A stretch of DNA of 64,000 nt from Streptomyces sp. PsTaAH-137 (GTDB lineage: Bacteria; Actinomycetota; Actinomycetes; Streptomycetales; Streptomycetaceae). Each line of letters starts with the position of its first letter. Within the stretch, counting starts at the first letter, position 1. The position numbers were made by a program, and so were the translations under genes. The stretch is taken from assembly GCF_003259365.1 (NCBI RefSeq), contig NZ_QLLY01000003.1:186001-250000 (forward strand), written 5' to 3'. Positions 6,985-15,444 of this stretch are shown here, one piece after another. Under the pieces are notes generated by a model. It did no database searches. It was not told the DNA's origin and was given only the letters and a program-made list of their open reading frames with translations.

Positions 6985-8097
6985 GTGCCTGCCAGCCGCT
7001 CCACCCTCGCGCGACGCTCGCTGATCGCCGTCGCCGCCCTGCCGCTCATCGCGCTCACCGCGACCGCGTGCAGCTACGGCTCCGAAGCCGACGACAGCTC
7101 CAAGGAGAAGGTCGCCGCGAAGGGCAAGGCGCTCTCCGCCGACACCGTCAAGATCGGTTACTTCGGCAACCTGACCCACGGCACGGCTCTCGTGGGCAAC
7201 CAGAAGGGCTTCTTCCAGAAGGAGTTGAAGGGTACGAAGGCCTCGTACCAGATCTTCAACGCCGGCCCTTCCGAGATCGAGGCGCTGAACGCCGGGTCCA
7301 TCGACATCGGCTGGATCGGCCCCTCCCCCTCGATCAACGGCTACACCAAGTCGAAGGGGAAGTCGCTGCGCATCATCGGCGGCAGCGCCTCCGGCGGTGT
7401 GAAGCTCGTCGTCGACCCCAAGAAGATCAAGTCCCTGGACGACGTCAAGGGCAAGAAGATCGCCACCCCGCAGCTCGGCAACACGCAGGACGTCGCGTTC
7501 CTGAACTGGATCGCCGAGAAGGGCTGGAAGGTCGACGCGAACTCCGGCAAGGGCGACGTCTCCGTCGTCCGCACGGACAACAAGATCACCCCGGACGCCT
7601 TCAAGTCCGGCTCCATCGACGGCGCCTGGGTGCCGGAGCCGACCGCGTCCAAGCTGGTCGCCGAGGGCGGCAAGGTGCTGCTCGACGAGTCCGACCTGTG
7701 GCCCGACAAGAAGTTCGTGATCACGAACATCATCGTGTCGCAGAAGTTCCTCAAGGCCCACCCGGACGTCGTCGAGGCCGTGCTGCGCGGCTCGGTGAAG
7801 ACCAACAAGTGGATCAACGCCAACTCCGACGAGGCGAAGGCCGCCGCGAACAAGCAGCTGGAGATCGACTCGGGCAAGGCGCTCCCGGCGGACGTCCTGG
7901 ACCCGGCGTGGAAGTCCATCGAGTTCACGGACGACCCGCTGGCCTCCACCCTCGACACCGAGGCGGCCCACGCGGTCAAGGCCGGTCTGCTGGAGAAGCC
8001 GGACCTCGCCGGCATCTATGACCTGGAGCCGCTGAACAAGATCCTCAAGGCCGAGGGTGCCACCGCGGTCGACGACGCCGGTCTCGGCGCCAAGTAA
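6985..8097 (+). CDS. Sulfonate/taurine-type ABC substrate-binding lipoprotein
   Basis: The 370-residue lipoprotein starts with GTG at 6985 and has GAGAGGA about 9 nt upstream. A basic N-terminus, a hydrophobic stretch and the lipobox LTATAC (Cys about 30) place it on the outer face of the membrane. The mature part is an SsuA/TauA-like binding protein: KIGYFGNLTHGTALV, the GPSEIEALNAGSIDIGWIG motif, and SASGGVKLVV. It should capture alkanesulfonates, taurine or related sulfur sources and hand them to the next two gene products. Placement right after cysN supports a sulfur role; the exact ligand is not readable. Confidence 0.88.
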   Translation: MPASRSTLARRSLIAVAALPLIALTATACSYGSEADDSSKEKVAAKGKALSADTVKIGYFGNLTHGTALVGNQKGFFQKELKGTKASYQIFNAGPSEIEALNAGSIDIGWIGPSPSINGYTKSKGKSLRIIGGSASGGVKLVVDPKKIKSLDDVKGKKIATPQLGNTQDVAFLNWIAEKGWKVDANSGKGDVSVVRTDNKITPDAFKSGSIDGAWVPEPTASKLVAEGGKVLLDESDLWPDKKFVITNIIVSQKFLKAHPDVVEAVLRGSVKTNKWINANSDEAKAAANKQLEIDSGKALPADVLDPAWKSIEFTDDPLASTLDTEAAHAVKAGLLEKPDLAGIYDLEPLNKILKAEGATAVDDAGLGAK

Positions 8098-8133
8098 CCG
8101 CCCTGTAGACCGAGTTCCCAGGAGGTGACGACC

Positions 8134-8928
8134 ATGGCGACGACCCTCGCCACGACGGCGGCCGGCTCCGCCGCCGGCACGGGCGGCGCGGCGGCCCGTA
8201 TCGAGCACGTATCGAAGTCCTTCGGCACACCGGCCGGGCCGCAGCTCGTCCTGGACGACATCAGCCTCGATGTCGCTCCGGGCGAGTTCGTCACCCTCCT
8301 GGGAGCCTCGGGCTGCGGCAAGTCGACCCTGCTCAACCTGGTCGCGGGGCTCGACGCCCCGTCGGCCGGCTCCATCACGACGGACGGGCGCCCCGCCCTG
8401 ATGTTCCAGGAGCACGCACTGTTCCCGTGGCTGACCGCGGGCAAGAACATCGAACTCGCCCTGAAACTCCGGGGCGTGGCGAAGTCCGAGCGGCGCACCC
8501 GCGCCGAGGAACTGCTCACGCTGGTACGGCTCCAGGACGCGTACGGCAAGCGGGTCCATGAGCTGTCCGGCGGGATGCGCCAGCGTGTGGCGCTGGCCCG
8601 CGCTCTGGCCCAGGACGCTCAACTGCTGCTGATGGACGAGCCGTTCGCCGCGCTCGACGCCATCACCCGCGACGTCCTGCACGGCGAGCTGACCCGGATC
8701 TGGGCGGAGACGAACGTCTCCGTCCTGTTCGTCACCCACAACGTGCGCGAGGCGGTGCGGCTCGCCCAGCGCGTCGTGCTGCTGTCGTCCCGGCCCGGCC
8801 GGATCGCCCACGAGTGGACCGTGGACATCGAGCAGCCGCGCCGCATCGAGGACACGGCCGTGGCCGAGCTCTCGGTCGAGATCACCGAACAGCTCCGGGG
8901 GGAGATCCGCCGCCATGGCAAGGACTGA
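8134..8928 (+). CDS. ABC transporter ATP-binding protein, SsuB/TauB type
   Basis: The 264-residue ATPase energises the sulfonate-type importer. ATG 8134 follows AGGAGG (8120-8125) by 8 nt; the GTG at 8125 overlaps that site and is rejected. Walker A is GASGCGKST, the Q-loop region reads LMFQEHALFPW, the signature is LSGGMRQRVALARAL, Walker B is LLLMDEPFAALDA, and the H-loop is VTHNVREAV. All catalytic elements are intact. Its last 14 nt overlap the permease gene. Confidence 0.92.
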   Translation: MATTLATTAAGSAAGTGGAAARIEHVSKSFGTPAGPQLVLDDISLDVAPGEFVTLLGASGCGKSTLLNLVAGLDAPSAGSITTDGRPALMFQEHALFPWLTAGKNIELALKLRGVAKSERRTRAEELLTLVRLQDAYGKRVHELSGGMRQRVALARALAQDAQLLLMDEPFAALDAITRDVLHGELTRIWAETNVSVLFVTHNVREAVRLAQRVVLLSSRPGRIAHEWTVDIEQPRRIEDTAVAELSVEITEQLRGEIRRHGKD

Positions 8929-9865
8929 ACCGACGGCCGTCGTCGACAAGAACGACGAGAACCACAAGAACCACAAGAACGCCGAGCCCGCGGACGCCCC
9001 GCGCTCCGACGACCTCGCCGGTCTCGAGGCGGGCCTGGACGCACTGGAGACGGTGCGGTCGGACCGCACACCGTTCTCCAAGACGTTCCGCGAGAAGATC
9101 CTGCCGCCGCTGACCGCGGTCCTCGTGGTCCTCGTGGTCTGGCAGGCGCTGATCTCCTTCAAGATCGTCGACGATCCGACGAAGCTGCCCGCGCCGTCGG
9201 ACGTCTGGGCCGAGGTCCGGAACGCCTGGCTGAAGGGCGAGTTGCTGGGCTACATCTGGACGAGCGTGTCGCGCGGCCTGCTCGGCTTCCTCTTCGCGCT
9301 CGCCATCGGCACCCCGCTGGGTCTGCTCGTGGCCCGCGTGAAGTTCGTGCGGGCGGCGATCGGCCCGATCCTGTCGGGGTTGCAGTCGCTGCCGTCGGTG
9401 GCCTGGGTGCCGCCCGCGGTGCTCTGGCTCGGCCTGGACAACTCGATGATGTACGCGGTGATCCTGCTGGGCGCGGTCCCCTCGATCGCGAACGGTCTGG
9501 TCTCCGGTGTCGACCAGGTGCCCCCACTGTTCCTGCGGGCGGGCCGCACCCTCGGCGCGACCGGCGTGCGCGGTCTGTGGCACATCGTGCTCCCGGCGGC
9601 GCTGCCCGGCTATCTCGCGGGCCTGAAGCAGGGCTGGGCGTTCTCCTGGCGTTCGCTGATGGCGGCCGAGATCATCGCGTCCTCGCCCGACCTCGGGGTG
9701 GGCCTCGGCCAGCTCCTGGAGAACGGCCGCAACGCCTCGTCCATGCCGATGGTCTTCCTCGCCATCTTCCTCATCCTGATCGTCGGTATCGTCATCGACC
9801 TGTTGATCTTCAGCCCGCTGGAGCGTCGTGTCCTTCGCGGTCGCGGCCTCCTCGTCAAGAACTGA
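8915..9865 (+). CDS. ABC transporter permease, SsuC/TauC type
   Basis: The 316-residue inner-membrane protein is of the BPD permease family, with about six membrane segments (for example VLVVLVVWQALISF and LGFLFALAIGTPLGLLV). The coupling loop AGRTLGATGVRGLWHIVLP is the EAA motif that contacts the ATPase. Unusual is a cytoplasmic N-terminal extension of about 65 residues, acidic and His/Asn-rich, with a short NHKNHKN repeat. The start overlaps the ATPase gene. Together with the previous two genes it makes a complete importer. Confidence 0.9.
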   Translation: MARTEPTAVVDKNDENHKNHKNAEPADAPRSDDLAGLEAGLDALETVRSDRTPFSKTFREKILPPLTAVLVVLVVWQALISFKIVDDPTKLPAPSDVWAEVRNAWLKGELLGYIWTSVSRGLLGFLFALAIGTPLGLLVARVKFVRAAIGPILSGLQSLPSVAWVPPAVLWLGLDNSMMYAVILLGAVPSIANGLVSGVDQVPPLFLRAGRTLGATGVRGLWHIVLPAALPGYLAGLKQGWAFSWRSLMAAEIIASSPDLGVGLGQLLENGRNASSMPMVFLAIFLILIVGIVIDLLIFSPLERRVLRGRGLLVKN

Positions 9866-9875
9866 GCAACCAGTC

Positions 9876-10625
9876 ATGCACCACTCCGCCCCCGCCCCCG
9901 TCCTGCTGGTCATCGCCCACGGCAGCCGCGATCCGCGGCACGCCGCGACCGTGCACGCCCTCGTGCGCGAGGTGCGGGCGCAGCGGCCGGGGGTGCGGGT
10001 GGAGACGGCGTTCCTGGACTTCAACGTCCCTTCCGTGAGCGGGGTGTTGGAGTCCCTGGCGGCGGAGGGCGTCCGCGACGTGGTCGCCCTTCCGCTGCTG
10101 CTCACCCGCGCCTTCCACGCGAAGGCCGACATCCCCGCGGTGCTCCGCGAGGCACCGCGCGGCCTGCGCATCCGCCAGGCCGACGTCCTCGGTCCTTCAC
10201 CGCTGCTGGTGTCGGCCCTGGAACGCCGTCTGTACGAGGCCGGGCTCGACCCGGCCGACAAGCCCACGACCGGGGTCGTCCTGGCCTCGGCGGGCTCCAG
10301 TGACCCGGAGGCGATCGCAGTGATCGCAGAAATCGCGCGGGAGTGGCGGCACACCGGTTGGTGCGCCGTGCGGCCTGCTTTCGCCTCCGCATCTCTGCCG
10401 CGCACGGAGGAAGCCGTGCGCGAACTGAGGGACCTTGGCTGCGAGCGCGTCGCCGTCGCGCCCTACGTCCTGGCTCCCGGCCGGCTCCCCGACCGGATCG
10501 CGGCGGGCGCCGCCGACGCGGACGTCCTGGGCGATGTGCTCGGCGCCGCGCCGGAAGTGGCACGGGTGCTCCTGCGCCGCTACGAGGCCGCTGCCGTACG
10601 GGAGTTGCTGGCCGTCGGCGCCTGA
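9876..10625 (+). CDS. CbiX/SirB-type chelatase (sirohydrochlorin chelatase family)
   Basis: The 249-residue protein consists of two CbiX-like halves. The N-terminal VIAHGSRDPRHAAT carries the metal-site histidine, and ALPLLLTRAFHAKADIP gives the second conserved histidine region. Such enzymes insert Fe or Co into sirohydrochlorin. As the last gene of the sulfite reductase operon (11 nt after the permease), iron insertion to make siroheme for Sir is the most likely role. The start at ATG 9876 has only a weak ribosome-binding site; longer in-frame extensions would run into the permease gene. Confidence 0.85.
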   Translation: MHHSAPAPVLLVIAHGSRDPRHAATVHALVREVRAQRPGVRVETAFLDFNVPSVSGVLESLAAEGVRDVVALPLLLTRAFHAKADIPAVLREAPRGLRIRQADVLGPSPLLVSALERRLYEAGLDPADKPTTGVVLASAGSSDPEAIAVIAEIAREWRHTGWCAVRPAFASASLPRTEEAVRELRDLGCERVAVAPYVLAPGRLPDRIAAGAADADVLGDVLGAAPEVARVLLRRYEAAAVRELLAVGA

Positions 10626-10635
10626 GCGGGCCCGG

Positions 10636-11646
10636 TCAGGGCGCGGAGTCGTCGGAGCCGCACAGCCGCTCCCCCAGCTCACTGCGCCCGTACCGCACAC
10701 TGCGTCCGCTGCGGGTGCGGGTCAGCAGCCCGGCGTCGTACAGGATCGACAGGTGCTGGCTGACGGCTCCGGGTGTGACGGCGAGGCGGTGGGCCAGTTC
10801 CGTCGTGGAGGCGGGTTCCGTGAGCAGGCTCAGGAGTCGGGCGCGGGGCGCGCCGAGCAGCCGGGTCAGTGCCTCGCCGGAGGCGGGCGGCGCGGTCTCG
10901 GAGATCGTGGCGCGGCCGCGCGCCGGATAGCTCAGCAGCGGCGGCAGCCCGGGGTCGATCATGGTGTGGGCGCCGTGCGCGAACAGCGTCGGCACGAGGA
11001 CGAGCCCGCGCCCGCCGATGGCGATGTCGGCCTCCGGCCACGGGAGGTAGCCGTGGCCGTTGGTCTGGGCGAGGGTGAGCACCTCGCCGTCCCACGAAAG
11101 CCGCGGGTCGAGACTGGTGAACAGGCCGCCCACCCCTTCCTCCGCGAGCACCTTGCCGCGATGGGTGAGGTCGGCCTCCATCACGGACTGCACGCGCGGC
11201 CACCAGTCGGCGGCGAGGCAGTCGTGCCAGTAGGACTCCAGCGCGTCGGCGATGCGGTGCCGGAACGCGGCCGGGTCGGCGAGCCCGGTGCGCAGCACCT
11301 CCGGCAGCCGGTCGACGGTGGTGTCGTACGCGGCGGTGAACTCGGGGGCGAGGAGTTCCGGCGGGACCCGGCGCAGCGCGGCGGTCTGGCGGGCGAACGC
11401 GGGGCGCGGCCGGTCCGGGCGCGGGGTGAGGAAGTCCGGGATCCACAGATGGGGCGCGATGAGCGCGCCGAGGAGTTCGGTGTCCTGGCGGCGGAAGGCG
11501 GGGCCGAGGCGGCGCAGCCAGGGCCGCTGGTGCGGGTAGCGCGCGGGTTCGCGCCAGGCGCGCAGCGAGTACACGGCTTCCTGGAGCGGGGAGTAGGCGA
11601 ACGAGGTCCGGGCCAGGTCGCCCATGACGAAGCGGAACTCGATCAT
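10636..11646 (-). CDS. ArsR-family transcriptional regulator with long N-terminal domain
   Basis: The 337-residue protein has its helix-turn-helix at the C-terminus (about 265-330: LLSLLTEPASTTELAHRLAV, then TPGAVSQHLSILYDAGLL), an ArsR-type winged helix. The first 250 residues are an alpha-helical domain (DUF5937-like) found in Streptomyces regulators of this size. ATG 11646 has GGAAGGG upstream; a longer in-frame start begins inside the operator. It diverges from the MFS gene across a CTTTAG/CTAAAG repeat, so it probably controls that pump and itself. No metal-site cysteines are seen, so the effector is likely organic. Confidence 0.85.
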   Translation of the reverse strand: MIEFRFVMGDLARTSFAYSPLQEAVYSLRAWREPARYPHQRPWLRRLGPAFRRQDTELLGALIAPHLWIPDFLTPRPDRPRPAFARQTAALRRVPPELLAPEFTAAYDTTVDRLPEVLRTGLADPAAFRHRIADALESYWHDCLAADWWPRVQSVMEADLTHRGKVLAEEGVGGLFTSLDPRLSWDGEVLTLAQTNGHGYLPWPEADIAIGGRGLVLVPTLFAHGAHTMIDPGLPPLLSYPARGRATISETAPPASGEALTRLLGAPRARLLSLLTEPASTTELAHRLAVTPGAVSQHLSILYDAGLLTRTRSGRSVRYGRSELGERLCGSDDSAP

Positions 11647-11695
11647 CCGCCGTATCCCTTCCGACCGTCCTTCCGACCGTCTTTCCGGTCCCATG

Positions 11696-11714
11696 CTTTA
11701 GTCCCAGGCTAAAG
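11696..11714. promoter_or_regulatory. Inverted repeat, likely operator of the ArsR regulator
   Basis: CTTTAG (11696-11701) and CTAAAG (11709-11714) are perfect inverted copies 7 nt apart. This is the only AT-rich palindrome in the gap between the divergent regulator and MFS genes. Three imperfect copies of a TTCCGACCGTC unit lie next to it on the regulator side. Confidence 0.5.
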
Positions 11715-11752
11715 AAATGTCGCGGGGCCCGGAACCCGGTTTCGCTGGGGGC

Positions 11753-13024
11753 ATGACCACGTCACCGCCTGCGGCACGCCCCGCCGTCACGCCCCCGGCC
11801 ACCCGCTTCGGCGGACTGCTGCCCGCCGACTCCCTGCTGCGTCACCTCTCCGTCCTCACCCTCCTCAACGCGTTCGGGCGCGGCCTCTTCTTCCCCGTCA
11901 GCGTCCTGTACTTCACGCGGGTCATCGGCCTGAGCGCCACCTCGGTGGGCGTCGGGCTCACCGTGGCCGGGCTGTTCGGGATCGCGGCGGGGCCGCCGGC
12001 CGGGCGCGCCTCCGATCTGTGGGGGCGCCGCACGATCCTGACCGCGCTGTGGATCGGCTGCGGCGGGGCGCTCGCCGCGTACACGGTGGTCGGTTCCTAC
12101 CCGGCGTTCCTCGTCACGGCGATCGCCTACGCGGCGCTGTGCCAGGCGAGCATGGGGGTGCGCAACGCGCTCTACGCCGATGTGCTCCCGGCCGGTGCGC
12201 GGGTGGAGGGCCGCGCGCATCTGCGGATGGTGACGAACGTCGGGATGGGCGTGGGCGGCGTCTTCGGTGCCCTGGCGCTCCAGGTCGACAGCCGGGCCGG
12301 GTACACGGTGCTGATCCTGCTGGACGCGGCGATGTTCGTCACCTCGGCGCTGCTCGTGCTGCGGCTGCCGGGCGGGGGCGGGCGCCGGGTCGCGGACGAC
12401 GTCCCGGCGGGCGACCGCTGGCGGGCGGTGCGCGATCTGCCGTTCCTCGCGGTGACGTTCCTCAATGCCGTACTGGCCCTTCAGTACAGCCTGTTGGAGG
12501 TGGGGCTGCCGCTGTGGATCGCGGAGCACACCGAGGCGCCGCGCTGGTCGGCGGCGCTGGTGATGGTCCTCAACTGTGTCCTGGTGGCGCTGTTGCAGGT
12601 GCGCGCGACCCGGGGCGTCGAGGATCTGCCGGGCGCGGTGCGGGCGATGCGCCGGGGAGGGCTGCTGCTCGCGCTGTCGTGCGCGGTGTTCGCGGTGACG
12701 GCCGGGCTCTCCCCGTGGTGGGCGCTGGCCGTGCTCGTGGTGGGCGCGGTGGTGCAGGTGGGCGCCGAGGTGCTGTCGGCGGCGGGCGGCTGGACCGTCG
12801 GGTACGGGCTCGCCGACTCCCGCGCGCAGGGCGTCTACCAGGGCGTGTTCAACTCCGGGCAGGCCGCGGCGACGATGGCCGCGCCCGCGCTGGTGACGGT
12901 GACCGCGATCCGGCACGGCGCGGCGGGCTGGGTCGTGCTCGGGGCGCTGTTCGTGGCCGCCGGTCTGGCCGTGGGTCCCGCCGTGCGGTGGGCACGGCGG
13001 GACGCGGAGTGGCGGGGCGAGTGA
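11753..13024 (+). CDS. MFS transporter, divergent from the ArsR regulator
   Basis: The 423-residue integral membrane protein has about 12 hydrophobic segments. The loop GRASDLWGRRTI between segments 2 and 3 is the MFS motif A. The early LLNAFGRGLFFPVSVLYF is a typical first helix. I prefer ATG 11753 over ATG 11717, because 11717 is only 2 nt after the inverted repeat. The family exports drugs or sugars by proton exchange; the substrate is unknown. Divergent pairing with the ArsR gene suggests inducible efflux. Confidence 0.85.
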   Translation: MTTSPPAARPAVTPPATRFGGLLPADSLLRHLSVLTLLNAFGRGLFFPVSVLYFTRVIGLSATSVGVGLTVAGLFGIAAGPPAGRASDLWGRRTILTALWIGCGGALAAYTVVGSYPAFLVTAIAYAALCQASMGVRNALYADVLPAGARVEGRAHLRMVTNVGMGVGGVFGALALQVDSRAGYTVLILLDAAMFVTSALLVLRLPGGGGRRVADDVPAGDRWRAVRDLPFLAVTFLNAVLALQYSLLEVGLPLWIAEHTEAPRWSAALVMVLNCVLVALLQVRATRGVEDLPGAVRAMRRGGLLLALSCAVFAVTAGLSPWWALAVLVVGAVVQVGAEVLSAAGGWTVGYGLADSRAQGVYQGVFNSGQAAATMAAPALVTVTAIRHGAAGWVVLGALFVAAGLAVGPAVRWARRDAEWRGE

Positions 13025-13033
13025 CCGGCCGGG

Positions 13034-13663
13034 TCAGCCGGCGTCGAGGTCGCCGGTGCGGGTCCGCTTGAGCTCGAAGAAGTCGGGCTCCGTGGCCAGG
13101 ACGCGGAAGCTGTCGAAGAGCCGGGCGGCCCGCTCGCCGCGCGGGATGGCCCGCAGGACCGGCCCGAACCACACCGTTCCGTCGACATGGATCGTGGGCG
13201 TGCCGACATAGGACTCGGAGTCGGGTTCGCGGCCCGCGTCGTGGCTGCGGCGCACCAGGTCGTCGTGGGCGGGGTCGTGCGCGGCGGCGGCCAGGTCGGC
13301 GGGCAGCCCCAGCTCGGCGAGGGCGTCGGCCGCCACGGCGTCGAAGTCGTCCTGCTTCTGCTGGTGGATGCGGGTGCCGAACGCCGTGTAGAGGTCACGG
13401 AGGATGCCGTCCCCGTGCTGCTGTGCGGCGAGCGCGGCGACCCGGACCGGGCCGATCGACCGGTCGACGAGATCCCGGTACCAGTCGGGGAGTTCGTTGC
13501 CGATGTTGTGCAGGTACAGACTCATGACGTGGAAGCGGAGGTCGAGCGGCCGGTGGCGCTCGACCTCCAGGATCCAGCGGGACGTGATCCAGGCGAAGGG
13601 GCAGGCGGGGTCGAACCAGAAGTCGACGCGGGTGGCGGATCCGGCGGCCGGGTCAGTGGTCAT
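13034..13663 (-). CDS. DsbA-like oxidoreductase (mycothiol-dependent nitroreductase family)
   Basis: The 209-residue cytoplasmic thioredoxin-fold protein resembles the Rv2466c group. The active-site region near the N-terminus reads [16 protein letters not shown], so only the first cysteine of the CxxC is kept (CPFA). The helical insertion ([19 protein letters not shown]) and the final strand [18 protein letters not shown] (cis-Pro loop) are typical. Relatives reduce substrates with mycothiol. The single Cys would fit a monothiol mechanism. It is convergent with the MFS gene, with a 10-nt gap. Confidence 0.8.
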   Translation of the reverse strand: MTTDPAAGSATRVDFWFDPACPFAWITSRWILEVERHRPLDLRFHVMSLYLHNIGNELPDWYRDLVDRSIGPVRVAALAAQQHGDGILRDLYTAFGTRIHQQKQDDFDAVAADALAELGLPADLAAAAHDPAHDDLVRRSHDAGREPDSESYVGTPTIHVDGTVWFGPVLRAIPRGERAARLFDSFRVLATEPDFFELKRTRTGDLDAG

Positions 13664-13729
13664 GCTCTGAAGCTAGCCGCCGGGTGGCCCCGGCCGATGG
13701 TCCATTCCTGCCTCATTCGGGTGGGCCAT

Positions 13730-14317
13730 TCATGCCGGCCGGGGGTCGCGCCCGCTGAGCGCGAGGGCCCGCGCGTACACGGGGGCGCCGTCCGGCAGCG
13801 GCACGGGGTCGGCGAAGCCCTCGTACTGCCGGTAGACGGCCGCGTTCTTCTCCACGACGTGCAGGAGCAGCGCGGCGGCACCTTCGGAGATCCGGAACTC
13901 CTGGCCGGTGGCGCGGGCCACGTCCCAGCCGTGCAGGACGAGTTCGGCCCACAGCAGCGCGGCGACCTCCGGGGCGGGCTGCCGGGCGAACCCGAGGTCC
14001 ACCTCGCCCTCCCAGACGCCCGGTTCGGACCAGGCGGCGACGGCCTGCCCGAGCCGGTCCGCGTACCGGTCGGCCCAGTCGCTCTCGGCGGTGAAGTCGC
14101 GGGTCGCAAGGTCGTCGGGCAGTGGTTCGCGGCGCGCCCGGTGGGCCATGCCGTCGCCCGTGTAGGCGACCCAGTGGTTGACGAGGGTGCGCACGTCCCA
14201 GTCGCCGCAGCCGGAGGCCGCGCCGAGCAGGTCGGGCTTGACGGCGGCCGCGACGCGGGCCGCCTCGGTGGCGCACTCGATCAGGTACGGGTGGACGGTG
14301 TCCCTGCGTTCTTCCAT
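13730..14317 (-). CDS. DinB/TIGR03086-type mycothiol-dependent family protein
   Basis: The 195-residue protein is of the maleylpyruvate isomerase-like DinB superfamily. The metal-site histidines appear as TLVNHW (about 46) and ELVLHGWDVARATG (about 130-140), the usual TIGR03086 signature. Members use or transfer mycothiol, or are of unknown activity; the substrate here is unknown. It lies 66 nt upstream of the DsbA-like gene on the same strand, and both may act in thiol metabolism. Confidence 0.75.
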   Translation of the reverse strand: MEERRDTVHPYLIECATEAARVAAAVKPDLLGAASGCGDWDVRTLVNHWVAYTGDGMAHRARREPLPDDLATRDFTAESDWADRYADRLGQAVAAWSEPGVWEGEVDLGFARQPAPEVAALLWAELVLHGWDVARATGQEFRISEGAAALLLHVVEKNAAVYRQYEGFADPVPLPDGAPVYARALALSGRDPRPA

Positions 14318-14371
14318 GCCGTCGACGGTACGAGCACGGGCCCCGGCCCTTCTTGAACAAACGCGACAGGG

Positions 14372-15376
14372 TCAGGCGCGGGCGTCGACCGCCGCCACCA
14401 GTTCCGCGATCGGGGTCGCTCCGGCCGGGCGGCGCAGCCGGGCCGCTTCGTTCGCGCGTTCCTGGAGGACGTCGTTGACCGGGGTCGGTACGCCGTGGAG
14501 CCGTCCGAGGAGGCCGATCTCGCCGTTGAGGTAGTCCACCTCGACGCTGCCCGCGCCCCGGTCGAGGGACTGCCAGGTGGAACCGCCGCCGCGCGGGGAG
14601 CCGTCGAAGGGTTCGAAGGTGATGCGGTCCGCGCGCACCTTCTTCTCCTCGTCGCGGCCGGTGTACGCGATCCCGGCGGCGGCGAGCACGGCCTCGCCCT
14701 CGGCGCGGGCCCGGCGGAACAGGGCGATGCCGTCCTCGTCGGTGAGCACCCCGGACACCGCCTCGACGGCGTTGGCGAGGTTGGCGAGGAGCTTGGCGTA
14801 CTTCCAGCGCATCACGTCGTCGACGACGGGCGCGGCGAACCGGCCCCGCTCCAGGTCCGCGGAGATCGCCCGCGCCGTGTCGTCGCTGCCCGCCGGGTAG
14901 CGGCCCAGGTGCAGGATGCCGGTGAGCGGGGCGCCCGCGGCGCGCACCACGCCCGGCTCGACGAAGGTGGCGGGCAGCCAGACGCACATCGCGTACACGC
15001 GCTGGAAGGTGCGCAGGGCGAGCCGCTCGCTCTCCACACCGTTCTGGGCGCAGACCAGCGGCAGCCGGGCGGCCGCGGTGCCGCCGCCCTCCACGGGGGC
15101 GGCGCCCCAGGCGGCGAGCGCGGCGGCGCTGTCCTGGGTCTTCACACAGAGCACGAGGACGTCGTCGGCGCGCAGCGTGCCGAGCGCTCCCGGCCCGTCG
15201 GCCACCGGCAGTCGGTGCACGTGCACCCCGTCCGGCGCCTCGAACCGGAGTCCCCGCTCGCGCAGCGCCCCGTACTGCGCGCCGCGCGCCACGAGGACGA
15301 CGTCCTGCCCCGCCTCGGCGAGCCGGGCACCGATGGCGCCGCCGACCGCCCCTGCTCCGATGATGAGATAGCGCAT
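14372..15376 (-). CDS. Ketopantoate reductase family protein (PanE/ApbA)
   Basis: The 334-residue NADPH-dependent enzyme begins MRYLIIGAGAVGGAIGARL, a Rossmann GxGxxG right at the start. VLCVKTQD and LVCAQNGVES are conserved PanE positions, and KLLANLANAVEA is the catalytic lysine helix. PanE makes pantoate for coenzyme A, but Streptomyces carry several paralogues, so a different 2-oxo acid is possible. I chose ATG 15376; longer frames add a sequence without family similarity. The gene is divergent from the aldo/keto reductase. Confidence 0.82.
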   Translation of the reverse strand: MRYLIIGAGAVGGAIGARLAEAGQDVVLVARGAQYGALRERGLRFEAPDGVHVHRLPVADGPGALGTLRADDVLVLCVKTQDSAAALAAWGAAPVEGGGTAAARLPLVCAQNGVESERLALRTFQRVYAMCVWLPATFVEPGVVRAAGAPLTGILHLGRYPAGSDDTARAISADLERGRFAAPVVDDVMRWKYAKLLANLANAVEAVSGVLTDEDGIALFRRARAEGEAVLAAAGIAYTGRDEEKKVRADRITFEPFDGSPRGGGSTWQSLDRGAGSVEVDYLNGEIGLLGRLHGVPTPVNDVLQERANEAARLRRPAGATPIAELVAAVDARA

Positions 15377-15444
15377 GGCGTCGACCCTGGCACAGACGTG
15401 GTCTCCCGAACCAGATGCACAGGGCATCGGTTACCGTCTCCCCC

